DNA from: Aquimarina sp. TRL1
GTDB taxonomy: Bacteria > Bacteroidota > Bacteroidia > Flavobacteriales > Flavobacteriaceae
Reading direction: 5' to 3'
DNA: 64,000 bases
NCBI RefSeq assembly: GCF_013365535.1
Contig: NZ_CP053590.1
Coordinates: 3,524,501-3,588,500 of the forward strand
Position 1 is the first letter of the stretch, and the number at the start of each line of letters is the position of its first letter. This document shows positions 7,997-15,960 of this stretch, piece by piece. The notes under the pieces are model-generated. The model saw nothing but the letters and a program-made list of their open reading frames with translations, made no database searches and was not told the origin of the DNA. The translations under genes were made by a program, and so were the position numbers.

Positions 7997-8448
7997 AATT
8001 GATAAAGGGGTTAATATGCTATTGATTTTATTCGATCATTATGATGTAAATGTTTCAGGATTCCTCTTGAAACTAAAAGACATCTATTACACAATACCTC
8101 ATACATTTGTTTAGAGGTAGTTTGTTATCGTTGATGCTTGCAAAATAGTGATAAAATAATACGTATAATTTTATTTGTTTGTAAATAAGTGTCATAAGTT
8201 ATGTAAGTGTTACCTTTTTTGTGTTTAATAAAATAAAGCGATCTCTTGTTTTCTTCACAATATTTTATGACTACATTTTTTTAGGGAAAGGTAAAAACAC
8301 CTAGCTTTGTTACGACAACAAGTATAGAGGGTAAAGGGAAAACTCGCTTGTTATTGATATTCGCATATACTTTGGATTTTTGATCAGTCCAAAAGATATG
8401 CAATGTGCCTTACTTCATTTTTATCAAAAACTATTTAAAAAAAAATTG
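7997..8448. other. Divergent intergenic region
   Basis: This region separates the minus-strand lipoprotein from the plus-strand LRR gene. It holds bipartite motif copy D (8187-8213, minus strand) and, for the LRR gene, a weak promoter-like stretch near 8349-8374 ending in ATACTTTG. No small gene was recognised. Confidence 0.5.
8187..8213 (-). promoter_or_regulatory. Putative alternative sigma (ECF-like) promoter, copy D
   Basis: The minus strand reads GTAAC, 15 bases, GACACTT. It is farther from its gene (191 bases to the start at 7996) than copies A-C, so it implies a long leader or is a chance match, but both boxes and the spacing are exact. Confidence 0.35.
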
Positions 8449-9306
8449 ATGGGGTTAATTATAGAATCAATAAAAGGCTTTCTTACTAATATAATACGGA
8501 AAGAGAAATACTATTCTTTAAAAAAAGCGCTGCGAAACCCCGAGAGGGTTCGTGTTTTGAAGCTAACCAATGGGGATCTAAAAACGATTCCGACGACGAT
8601 AGGACAATTGCGAAATCTGGAAATTTTAGAACTGTCTCATAATCAGTTGAGAAGTTTGCCGGAAGAAATGGGTGATCTTCATAAACTTAGAGAACTTTGG
8701 TTAGATTATAATCAGTTAGAATACTTACCTTCATCTATGGTGAAATTACATAACCTGGAAGTATTGTGGGTGGATCATAATCCACTGACGGGTATTCCAG
8801 AGGGGGTGGAGGAGCTACCTAATATACAGGAAATATCTCCAGGAAATCATTTTGTGAGGGGGGCTAAAAAGGGTAAAAGATCATTCGGTACGAGTAAATC
8901 AGGAGAGAAATTGCTGAAAGAAGCCATTCGGAATCCTAAGAATGTAGAGAGGTTATGTCTTTCTAATTATAATTTAGAAGAAATACCATCATCAATAGAA
9001 GCATTGACGAATCTCAAAGTGTTATTATTAAGTAATAATCAATTGACAAGTCTTCCTAAAGAAATAGGAGCGTTACAAAAACTGGAGGTGTTGATACTAA
9101 ATAATAATCAATTGACGAGTATCCCTAAAGAGATAGTACAGCTACCTTTATTAAAAAAGATATCTGTTCGCGGGAATTGGTTAATGTCTATTCCTAAAGA
9201 AATAACTCAACTTCCGAGCATAGAAGAAATATGGGTAGATAAAGAACAGTATGCAATCATTCCCAAAGCGATTGAGCGATTACCAAGTTTAAAAAAAGTT
9301 TCCTGA
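8449..9306 (+). CDS. Leucine-rich repeat protein, cytoplasmic
   Basis: 285 residues from ATG 8449. In-frame upstream starts exist (TTG 8380, ATG 8398), but a promoter-like box ends at 8374, which would put the 5' end of the message near or beyond 8380. About nine LRRs of 23 residues follow the bacterial pattern LxxLxxLxLxxNxLxxLPxxI. They fall in two blocks, each opened by a similar helix (LKKALRNPERVRVLKL and LLKEAIRNPKNVERLCL), suggesting internal duplication. There is no signal peptide, so it is probably a cytoplasmic protein-protein interaction module. The hairpin at 9387-9415 ends it. Confidence 0.85.
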   Translation: MGLIIESIKGFLTNIIRKEKYYSLKKALRNPERVRVLKLTNGDLKTIPTTIGQLRNLEILELSHNQLRSLPEEMGDLHKLRELWLDYNQLEYLPSSMVKLHNLEVLWVDHNPLTGIPEGVEELPNIQEISPGNHFVRGAKKGKRSFGTSKSGEKLLKEAIRNPKNVERLCLSNYNLEEIPSSIEALTNLKVLLLSNNQLTSLPKEIGALQKLEVLILNNNQLTSIPKEIVQLPLLKKISVRGNWLMSIPKEITQLPSIEEIWVDKEQYAIIPKAIERLPSLKKVS

Positions 9307-9386
9307 TGAAAGTAGTGATCTAGGGATAAGCGAGAAGTATCGCATACCCCATTATATACTACATATCTGTTCATCATAAAAACGAA

Positions 9387-9415
9387 AAAAGTGGCAGAGT
9401 TTTTCTGCCACTTTT
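9387..9415. terminator. Bidirectional terminator between convergent genes
   Basis: AAAAGTGGCAGA and TCTGCCACTTTT form a 12-bp stem with a five-base T-rich loop. It lies between the plus-strand LRR gene and the minus-strand GIN gene and can terminate both. Confidence 0.85.
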
Positions 9416-9477
9416 AATTATTATGTCCTGTCCTGAAACAGGTCAATATCGTATTGCCCTATTTTAGAACGACTCAA

Positions 9478-10329
9478 TTAAAACAAACCAGGACTATAGT
9501 TAAGATCTTTTTTATAGATAATTGCCTGATCGGCAAAGGTATTCATGATTACTTTTGGGCTCCCTAAAAGGTATATTTCCGCCTTATTATTAGCGTCTAT
9601 TGTTATTTCTTCTGTTGAGAGAATATAGCAATCACTGGAACCTTCTGCGGATAAGGATGTTTTTTGAGAACTGAGCTTTTCCCCATAAAAATCAGTATCA
9701 TTTTCTGCTCTGACAGCTAAGGTGTTAATTTCTCCTTCCAGTTTGGCACTAGCTTTTTTATATAATTCAATTTTACATTCTTCGGCATTAGTGATTCCTT
9801 TCAGTTCACTGCCATCATTCATTTGATAGGTAACTTTCGTAGCATTAGCATGAATTTCAGGGTGGGATTTACCTCCGGCAATAAGAAATAACTCTTCACA
9901 TTTTACTGATAAAAATGCTTCTACATCACCATTCGTTTCTATATGTAATTTGGGGGTTTCTAATAAAGCAGCTGATTTGATTTCTACTTTATCCTGTAAG
10001 ATCATTTTTTGGATTGGTTGTACATAAGATATGGTAATGTTTAGTGTTTTACTTTTCTTGATTTTTTTGTTGGATCGTATTTTTAATACGCTATCAGTTA
10101 CTTTGACATCAATAACATCTTGGATATTACTGTCCGTTTCAACTCTTACCAGGTTTTCCGTACTATTTTGCAATGTTACCTTAAAGTTTTCAGAAAGTTC
10201 TATAGTGTGAAACCCTCCTACAGTTCTTCGCTCTACAGTAACGATTTTATTTCCTTTTATTTTTTCGTTTTGAGCAGATATATTTCCTATTGAGCATGCG
10301 GTTAAGAGTACAAATAGTATTTTTTTCAT
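9478..10329 (-). CDS. GIN domain (DUF2807) secreted protein
   Basis: 283 residues with an N-terminal signal ending in either SAQ (signal peptidase I) or LLTAC (lipoprotein). The body matches the head GIN domain of putative autotransporter adhesins in Bacteroidota: repeated short beta strands forming a right-handed helix (VKVTDSVLKIRSNKK, VEIKSAALLETPKLHIE, AEGSSDCYILSTEEI). Function is unproven; these proteins are cell-surface or periplasmic. A -7 box sits 27 bases upstream (10356-10363). It is related to the second GIN protein at 11155-11874 but lies in a separate transcription unit. Confidence 0.85.
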   Translation of the reverse strand: MKKILFVLLTACSIGNISAQNEKIKGNKIVTVERRTVGGFHTIELSENFKVTLQNSTENLVRVETDSNIQDVIDVKVTDSVLKIRSNKKIKKSKTLNITISYVQPIQKMILQDKVEIKSAALLETPKLHIETNGDVEAFLSVKCEELFLIAGGKSHPEIHANATKVTYQMNDGSELKGITNAEECKIELYKKASAKLEGEINTLAVRAENDTDFYGEKLSSQKTSLSAEGSSDCYILSTEEITIDANNKAEIYLLGSPKVIMNTFADQAIIYKKDLNYSPGLF

Positions 10330-10355
10330 TAGGATATAATTTTATTCGTTATACT

Positions 10356-10363
10356 CAAAGATA
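10356..10363 (-). promoter_or_regulatory. -7 element TATCTTTG for the GIN gene
   Basis: A perfect TAnnTTTG match on the minus strand, 27 bases upstream of the start codon at 10329. No -33 TTTG box is seen. Confidence 0.5.
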
Positions 10364-10426
10364 CAGTGTCTGTGAATGAAGAGCAGGATGTATCAGCTGA
10401 AAAAAAAGAAAATATCGGTGAAATGG

Positions 10427-10454
10427 AAAAAGCTCCTGATTAAAGGAGCTTTTT
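10427..10454. terminator. Intrinsic terminator downstream of the ankyrin gene
   Basis: AAAAAGCTCCT and AGGAGCTTTTT form an 11-bp stem with a six-base loop and T-runs on both strands. It lies between the ankyrin gene (ends 10593) and the start of the GIN gene, and serves the minus-strand ankyrin transcript. Confidence 0.85.
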
Positions 10455-10592
10455 CTATTGATTGATTAGGTTTTGTTAGTAAAGTATCTCTTTTGTCTAT
10501 TGTGTGTTTTGTGTAATACGTTGAAGAGGGGGGGGGTAGATAAGCAAAATGTTTTGGACTTTTTTCTGATATGTTAATGTTGAGATCATGTT

Positions 10593-11033
10593 TTACAAAT
10601 TACTTAGATATGCTTTGATCTCAGTCTGTTTATACTTATCAGCATAGTCTATAGCAGTAGCTCCACGAGGAGTCTGTGCGTCGATATTAGCTCCTTTAGA
10701 AATTAAGTATTTTACAATAGCTATATTTCCAGATTTTACAGCGTACATTAAGGGAGTTTTAGTTGTACAAATTCCTTCAATATTGGCTCCTTTTTCGATA
10801 AAATATTTTATAGCTGTAAGAGAGTTTGTTTTTATGCTTATAGCCAAGTAATTATATTGGCTGTTTTTTAAAGAAAAACAAGTATCTAACTCATCGGCTG
10901 TGACATGAGTATTAAGTGTTTCTGTATCTCCGTTTCTGATGGCTAACAATAACTCTTTGGAAATGTCTTGTGCAATAGAAAATTGAGAAAACAGACATAA
11001 TAAACTAGTGAATAAGGTAATTTTATAATTCAT
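10593..11033 (-). CDS. Secreted ankyrin repeat protein
   Basis: 146 residues. A signal peptide (residues 1-21, cleavage after SIA) is followed by three to four ankyrin repeats from about residue 27 to the end; the clearest are TPLMYAVKSGNIAIVKYLISKGANI-type units around 92-124 and the truncated last unit RGATAIDYADKYKQTEI. Secreted or periplasmic ankyrin proteins of this size are common in Bacteroidota and are thought to be binding scaffolds; the partner is unknown. It is a single gene with its own terminator at 10427-10454. Confidence 0.88.
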   Translation of the reverse strand: MNYKITLFTSLLCLFSQFSIAQDISKELLLAIRNGDTETLNTHVTADELDTCFSLKNSQYNYLAISIKTNSLTAIKYFIEKGANIEGICTTKTPLMYAVKSGNIAIVKYLISKGANIDAQTPRGATAIDYADKYKQTEIKAYLSNL

Positions 11034-11154
11034 TTGTGCTTATCAGTATGAAAATAGCATAAACAAGTTACCTGATAAACTATATCAAATATCAGGAACT
11101 CATTTATGCATTAATTGATTGGTTTTCTTTTTTTGGTATTCTTAGGAGGTCTTT

Positions 11155-11874
11155 TTATCGTTTGATGACATCTCCACCAGAACTATCGTTTTTTGATACT
11201 TTCTTAGGATTACCATAATAAGCTACATTGGCACCGCTTGAAGCACTTCCGTTGAAAGCTTCTTTTACATATATTTTTATTCCAGATCCGCTACTTGCAG
11301 AAGCACTAGCTTTTTTGCTGATCAACTCTTTAGCATTTATATGGGCTCCGCTACTGGCACTGGCATCATGCGAGTTTACCTTTCCACTTAGGGTCATAGC
11401 AGCACCACTGGAGACAGAGGAATTCAAGTGATCTGAGTTAACTTTTAGATCAATACCTGCCCCACTACTAGCTTTGATGGTAAGATCTTTTTCTACAATT
11501 GTATTATCGGCTGTAATACCTGCTCCACTTGTAGCAGTAATCTTATTTAATGCCTGATAGGATACATAAACACTTTTTTGATCAGCTTGGTAGATGTTGT
11601 TTTCTGAGGTCACATAAAGGGTGTTTCCCTCTACATATACCTTAATATACTGATGTAAGTTTTCATTTGCTTCGATAACGACTTTACGGTCATCACTATC
11701 AATTAATACGACATCCAATCCTCTTTTTGCTTTTACAGCAGTAAAGGTCTCATTAATTGTTTTTTCTTTTCGTACAATTTCTCCTTCACCTTTTACGCCA
11801 TCCATAACAATGTTACAGGAAGTCATAAATAAAGATAAAAGGGCTGCGGCTAATATTTTGGCTAGTGTTGTCAT
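11155..11874 (-). CDS. GIN domain (DUF2807) lipoprotein
   Basis: 239 residues. The lipobox FMTSC places the acylated Cys at 20. The body is a GIN beta-helix; from about residue 105 an SSGA/SSGS turn recurs roughly every 20 residues (KASSGAG, SVSSGAA, SASSGAH, SASSGSG, SASSGAN), giving stacked strands. It is the last gene of the padR-pspC-GIN operon, 49 bases after the PspC gene. Its job is probably at the cell surface or in envelope stress, judged only from linkage to a PspC-domain protein. Confidence 0.88.
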   Translation of the reverse strand: MTTLAKILAAALLSLFMTSCNIVMDGVKGEGEIVRKEKTINETFTAVKAKRGLDVVLIDSDDRKVVIEANENLHQYIKVYVEGNTLYVTSENNIYQADQKSVYVSYQALNKITATSGAGITADNTIVEKDLTIKASSGAGIDLKVNSDHLNSSVSSGAAMTLSGKVNSHDASASSGAHINAKELISKKASASASSGSGIKIYVKEAFNGSASSGANVAYYGNPKKVSKNDSSGGDVIKR

Positions 11875-11923
11875 AGTTCAAACATTTTTTTGTTACTGTT
11901 CGTTTTTTGATTGATGTATTAAA

Positions 11924-13690
11924 TTATTCTTGGTCTTTTTTTAATTCGATGCCGTTTTCATCGATTTTTAGCTTTACCGGCTGATTATTGATTTCCACAC
12001 CGTTTTCGTCAATTTTTAGTTTAAAATTCTCGTCATCTGTATTGAGGTTGATACGTACGGCACCTTCTTCTTTATCTTCATCTTCTTCCCATGATTGTTT
12101 TTCCTCATTCTGTTCCTCAGAACAATTGGTACAATCGAATTTTCCATTGGTTACTTTTAGGTATTTTTCTTCCTGATCATTAAGAGAAATATAGTCATCA
12201 TACTCCCATGAGTTTGTATATCTGGCTGTATTATCATCGGCAAACACTGTTACTCCTTCTGGGAGGGATAAAAAGATATTAACTTGCTGATCCCTGTGTT
12301 TATTTACGTAATCTGTTAATGCATACCCATTAAGTAACAAGGTGTTTCCGTCTAATTCATAATTGTATTTTATTTCCTGAGCTCTTTTTCGGGCTTCCTC
12401 ATAAGAACTTCCTTCTGCTGATTTTTCTATTGATAGTCCGATAAGAGAATCATTTTCTGATGTTTTAAGAAAGATTTCAACGTCTTTAAGAACAATTACT
12501 TTATTTCCATCAGGGTCTCTTTTTACTCTGTAATCATAAGACCCTCTGAGGTATTTTAAATAGCGATTGTTTTTCACCATTTTTAGGGTTAGCGTATCAT
12601 TTTTAGAGACAGGAAGCAACTTTTCTTCTGATATAATTTCTGCTTCAAAAGCTTCTTGTGTAGCGTGTCTGGCTGCAATAACTCCTAGCCCTACCATTGC
12701 CAGCAACCATAATCCTAGTAATCCTAACTTGATTGGAGTTCCTATTGATTTTAAGTTGGTGATTACAATTTTGAGTCCCAGGATGAATAGGAAAAAGAAA
12801 GGGATTCCTATGACCAAAAAGGCGAGTATCGAAAGGAACCACAAGGGTACATTAGGCTGATTGCCTACTTCAAGATATTCCATCCATGGAGAATCATAAA
12901 TTCCAAAAATACCTACAGCAAATAAGCTGATAAATAAGCTGATAAGTGTTATTCCAGATACCATAGCAATGAGTACTCCAAAAAACTTAAGAGCTCCTTT
13001 GAGAATTGCTAATAGAATACTCGCCAGGGTTTCAAAAAAAGTAGTCGAGCTGTTTTTGACTTTATTACCATACTTCTCGTAATCTACATTTTTTACTGAA
13101 TCAGCGACTCCACTAAATCCTTCTTTAATTTTTTTTTCAATGTTACTGATATTGACAGCTTCTCCTTTCATCGCCAGGTGATCTGCTGTCGATTTGGCTT
13201 CGGGAACAAATATCCATAGGGCTATATAAATAAGGATAAAAGCACCACTGGAAAAAATTGTTAATAAGATCCAAGCCAATCGTAACCAAATAGGATCTAC
13301 TCTAAAATAATGTCCAAGTCCTGAACTAACTCCACCTACATAAGAATTCATAGTATCTCTATATAATTGACGTGGAGAGGTTCTCTTGGTATAGGGCTGC
13401 CTGGGTTCGTCATCAAATATCTCTTCATCTACTTGATAATCTTCCGGTTGCCCCATTATACTAATGATATCATCTACCTCTTTGATACTGATAACATTTC
13501 TTTCGTCTTTGATTTTTTCACTAAACAACTCCGCCATACGAGCTTCAATGTCAGCGATAATCTCGTCTCTTCCCTGTGAATTGGTAAATGAACGTTTTAT
13601 AGCCTGTAGATAACGTTGTAGCTTTAAGTACGCATCCTCGTCTATGTGAAAAAATATACCTGCTAAATTTATATTAACTGTCTTGTTCAT
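11924..13690 (-). CDS. PspC domain membrane protein
   Basis: 588 residues. Residues 1-90 are a soluble helical domain. A PspC domain follows at about 105-165 (RQLYRDTMNSYVGGVSSGLG, then a membrane segment to ALWIFVPEAK). There are further membrane segments between about 220 and 345. The rest (350-588) is a large, probably periplasmic region that is acidic and ends in two copies of a KLKIDENGxE motif. PspC proteins sense membrane stress in the phage-shock response. The gene overlaps padR by 17 bases, so translation is probably coupled. Confidence 0.9.
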   Translation of the reverse strand: MNKTVNINLAGIFFHIDEDAYLKLQRYLQAIKRSFTNSQGRDEIIADIEARMAELFSEKIKDERNVISIKEVDDIISIMGQPEDYQVDEEIFDDEPRQPYTKRTSPRQLYRDTMNSYVGGVSSGLGHYFRVDPIWLRLAWILLTIFSSGAFILIYIALWIFVPEAKSTADHLAMKGEAVNISNIEKKIKEGFSGVADSVKNVDYEKYGNKVKNSSTTFFETLASILLAILKGALKFFGVLIAMVSGITLISLFISLFAVGIFGIYDSPWMEYLEVGNQPNVPLWFLSILAFLVIGIPFFFLFILGLKIVITNLKSIGTPIKLGLLGLWLLAMVGLGVIAARHATQEAFEAEIISEEKLLPVSKNDTLTLKMVKNNRYLKYLRGSYDYRVKRDPDGNKVIVLKDVEIFLKTSENDSLIGLSIEKSAEGSSYEEARKRAQEIKYNYELDGNTLLLNGYALTDYVNKHRDQQVNIFLSLPEGVTVFADDNTARYTNSWEYDDYISLNDQEEKYLKVTNGKFDCTNCSEEQNEEKQSWEEDEDKEEGAVRINLNTDDENFKLKIDENGVEINNQPVKLKIDENGIELKKDQE

Positions 13691-14027
13691 TTTTCTTGTT
13701 TTTTTGTTTGGTTACCAGTGCTACTGCATTTTGTAGTTCATCCCATGTTGTATTTAATTCTTTTAGGAATAGTTTTCCTGTTTCTGTTAATCCGTAATAC
13801 TTTCTCGGAGGACCGGATGTAGATTCCTCCCATCGGTAACTTAACAGACCTGCATTTTTCAATCTGGTAAGAAGAGGGTATATAGTTCCTTCAACGACAA
13901 GCATTTTGGCATCTTTTAGCGTTTCAAGAATTTCTGCAACGTACGCATCATTATCCTTTAGGATCGAAAGTATACAGTATTCTAATACACCTTTGCGCAT
14001 TTGCGCTTTTGTGTTTTCGATCTTCAT
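13674..14027 (-). CDS. PadR family transcriptional regulator
   Basis: 117 residues, a standard short PadR protein with a winged-helix domain. Recognition helix and wing are visible in EGTIYPLLTRLKNAGLL and GPPRKYYGLTETG, followed by a C-terminal dimerisation helix. It is the first gene of the operon with the PspC and GIN genes and probably represses its own operon, as PadR repressors usually do. Inducer unknown. The arrangement PadR-PspC-GIN recurs in Bacteroidota. Confidence 0.93.
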   Translation of the reverse strand: MKIENTKAQMRKGVLEYCILSILKDNDAYVAEILETLKDAKMLVVEGTIYPLLTRLKNAGLLSYRWEESTSGPPRKYYGLTETGKLFLKELNTTWDELQNAVALVTKQKNKKNEQDS

Positions 14028-14211
14028 AAAGCTATGGTTTTAAAAAAAGTTAAACTGTTCATTTTTTGATTGATTATTCAAACACATAATGTACCTGATG
14101 TCAATATCCTTTGGTTAAGGCAAGCTATAAAAATAAGTGATTAAGTTATTATTTATAGTATTTCTTCAGAAGTATTTGGTTTGATATTAATAGTTCATTT
14201 ACTGTTACATA

Positions 14212-14664
14212 TTATTTGATAAAATTAATAGTTAACGGATATGTATATGTTTCTCCTTTATTCGCTTTTAAGGAGGCTGTGATAATAAAAATGATTTCTA
14301 AAAAGAAGCCTATTAAAGCAAGTAGACCAATAAAAGAAACTCCTGTCAACGCCCAAAATCCTCCAGAATCTGATAAGTTAATTGATAGATCATGAAAACT
14401 AGATAAATGATCAAAAGAGATATTGTCAAAAACATTAAAGACAAAAAAAGGAAAAGAAAAAGTTCCTAATATGATAGTATACAGTAATATACTCAACTGG
14501 AAATTGATTGCCTGTTTTCCATGTCTGTCAATAAATGATGACTTTTCTTTATTCACGGTCCATAAGATGAGTGGCATGATATAATTTCCCAATGGAAAAA
14601 AATATTTCGAAAAAATACTCAAATGAATAAAAGTAGCTATGTTTTTATGATTATTTGTTGACAT
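14212..14664 (-). CDS. DUF4870 membrane protein
   Basis: 150 residues with about four membrane segments. The family pattern is visible: FFPLGNYIMPLILWTVNKEKS, then DRHGKQAINFQLSILLY and the C-terminal ANKGETYTYPLTINFI. Function of the family is unknown. It has its own promoter with both Bacteroidota elements: TTTG (14723-14726) and TATATTTG (14694-14701), 21 bases apart on the minus strand. Confidence 0.9.
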   Translation of the reverse strand: MSTNNHKNIATFIHLSIFSKYFFPLGNYIMPLILWTVNKEKSSFIDRHGKQAINFQLSILLYTIILGTFSFPFFVFNVFDNISFDHLSSFHDLSINLSDSGGFWALTGVSFIGLLALIGFFLEIIFIITASLKANKGETYTYPLTINFIK

Positions 14665-14693
14665 CGGTTTAAAGTATATAATAGTTTCTTATG

Positions 14694-14726
14694 CAAATAT
14701 ATATCTAAAAGAAGGTATTATGCAAA
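14694..14726 (-). promoter_or_regulatory. Complete Bacteroidota-type promoter for the DUF4870 gene
   Basis: The minus strand shows the -33 box TTTG at 14726-14723, a 21-base spacer and the -7 box TATATTTG at 14701-14694, thirty bases upstream of the start at 14664. Both elements and the spacing are within the known range for the main sigma factor of this phylum. Confidence 0.7.
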
Positions 14727-14741
14727 ACATAGTACCATAAA

Positions 14742-14759
14742 TTAACATAAAATTAACAT
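14742..14759. repeat. Two TTAACAT direct repeats at 11-base period
   Basis: TTAACAT occurs at 14742-14748 and 14753-14759. The repeats lie just upstream of the DUF4870 promoter (minus strand) and about 240 bases upstream of the Cys-rich peptide gene on the plus strand. They share TTAACA with the triple repeat at 5171-5199. AT-rich context makes chance plausible. Confidence 0.3.
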
Positions 14760-14992
14760 TTGTGTTTTGAAAAAAAAGGACAAAAAAGCCCTAACAAGCG
14801 AGTATCTATTCTATTTTTAGAGTCTATTTTATTTGTTTTTAAATAACTGTATTACAGTGTTTTAATTTGTTTTTGCAAGGTTTGGAATTTTTTAAATACT
14901 GTTTTTACGTATTTTTTAGGGCTTATGTCCGTAGGTATAAAGGGGATGAAAATAGTACATTTATCACAGTATTAATTCTTAATTTTCAGATC

Positions 14993-15181
14993 ATGTTAAA
15001 ATGTATTTTGGGGCTTACAGGAGTACAGGTAATTGACAAAGAGGAGCAAAGAGAGATACTGGGAGCAGGTTTTTTTGGATGCAAAAGTTCGAATAAAAAA
15101 TGTTGTGTAAATACACCTTCGGGAGTTCAGTTATGCGACAACGGACGATGTATCGATGGAAAGTACTGCTTATGGATTTAA
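14993..15181 (+). CDS. Bacteriocin/RiPP-like precursor peptide, Cys-rich
   Basis: 62 residues from ATG 14993; the frame is open further upstream but only with a TTG start and an unlikely sequence. The N-terminus MLKCILGLTGVQVIDKEEQR, with EEQREILGAG after it, matches the leader type of Bacteroidota bacteriocin-like peptides: hydrophobic start, Lys/Gln-rich helix and a processing site, here Gly-Ala in place of Gly-Gly. The core of about 35 residues holds six Cys in the pattern C-x6-CC-x9-C-x4-C-x5-C, suggesting disulfides or modification. No maturation enzyme, peptidase-transporter or immunity gene is adjacent, so it is an orphan. A terminator follows at 15250-15297. Confidence 0.65.
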   Translation: MLKCILGLTGVQVIDKEEQREILGAGFFGCKSSNKKCCVNTPSGVQLCDNGRCIDGKYCLWI

Positions 15182-15249
15182 TTGGATTGATTGCAGTAGT
15201 TACTTTATAAAAGTATAGGGCACTTAAAACAATTAAAAGAATTTAGAAG

Positions 15250-15297
15250 AAACCTGGATATAGAGGTATAAAAATGACCTTGTATCTAGGTTTTTTT
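15250..15297 (+). terminator. Intrinsic terminator after the Cys-rich peptide gene
   Basis: An 11-bp stem (AAACCTGGATA with TATCTAGGTTT, one G-T wobble) closes around a loop that contains a second small stem (AGGT/ACCT). It is followed directly by seven T. The position, 69 bases after the peptide stop codon, supports a short independent transcript for the peptide. Confidence 0.7.
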
Positions 15298-15401
15298 GTA
15301 AAAAAAAGGTTTCTTGTAAGAATTATGCATCTGGTTATTAGAACAATTAGTAATATAATTAATGCCTAAAACAATAAAGTAATAGTTAGTAAGAGAATAA
15401 T

Positions 15402-15860
15402 ATGAATAAAATGACACCAGGAAAGATCAATTTGTTTACAATGTTAAAGCTACCATCAGCATGGTTATGTGGTGTACGGGTAAAAGAAATATCGGTGGCA
15501 AGCTGCCAGGTAAGTGTACGTCACAGATGGATTAATCAGAACCCTTTTCGGTCTATGTTTTGGGCAGTTCAGGGAATGGCAGCAGAGCTAACAACAGGAG
15601 CATTGGTTATGGGGTGTATACAAAGGCAAAAACAAAAAATATCCATGTTAGTTGCCTCTAATAATGCAACTTTCTCTAAGAAGGCTACAGGAAAAATTCT
15701 TTTTAGTTGTAATGATGGACATTTGGTAGAAGAGGCAGTTCAAAAAGCGATTGAAACAGGAGAGGGACAAACAATAACAATGAAATCAATAGGAAGAGAT
15801 GCTACGGGAGATGAAGTTTCAGCCTTTGCCTTTGAATGGACAATCAAAGTAAAACAATAA
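15402..15860 (+). CDS. DUF4442 (hotdog-fold, thioesterase-like) protein
   Basis: 152 residues with the DUF4442 layout: an N-terminal helix with SAWLCGVRVKEIS, the RHRWINQNPFRSMFWAVQGM stretch, then TTGALVMG and later FSKKATGKILFSC and TGDEVSAFAFEWTIK strands. The fold is related to acyl-CoA thioesterases (PaaI/YiiD type), so an acyl-thioester substrate is plausible but unproven. An alternative ATG at 15411 would shorten it by three residues. It is soluble and cytoplasmic, and lies 100 bases before the AIM24-like gene on the same strand. Confidence 0.85.
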   Translation: MNKMTPGKINLFTMLKLPSAWLCGVRVKEISVASCQVSVRHRWINQNPFRSMFWAVQGMAAELTTGALVMGCIQRQKQKISMLVASNNATFSKKATGKILFSCNDGHLVEEAVQKAIETGEGQTITMKSIGRDATGDEVSAFAFEWTIKVKQ

Positions 15861-15960
15861 AAACGACCATACTCGCTGTATTTATAAAAAGGTGTGTAAC
15901 AGATCATCATATTTTAGTACTTATTAATTGAATTCATTAATCAATTAAACAATATATAAT

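Noticed and set aside
14867..14992. Extended N-terminus of the Cys-rich peptide from a TTG codon
   Set aside because: The extension is aromatic and basic with no leader features; the leader pattern begins exactly at the ATG at 14993.
15896..15923. A fifth copy of the GTAAC bipartite motif before the AIM24-like gene
   Set aside because: GTAAC is present, but after 15 bases the sequence is AGTACTTA, which lacks GACA, so the match is too weak.
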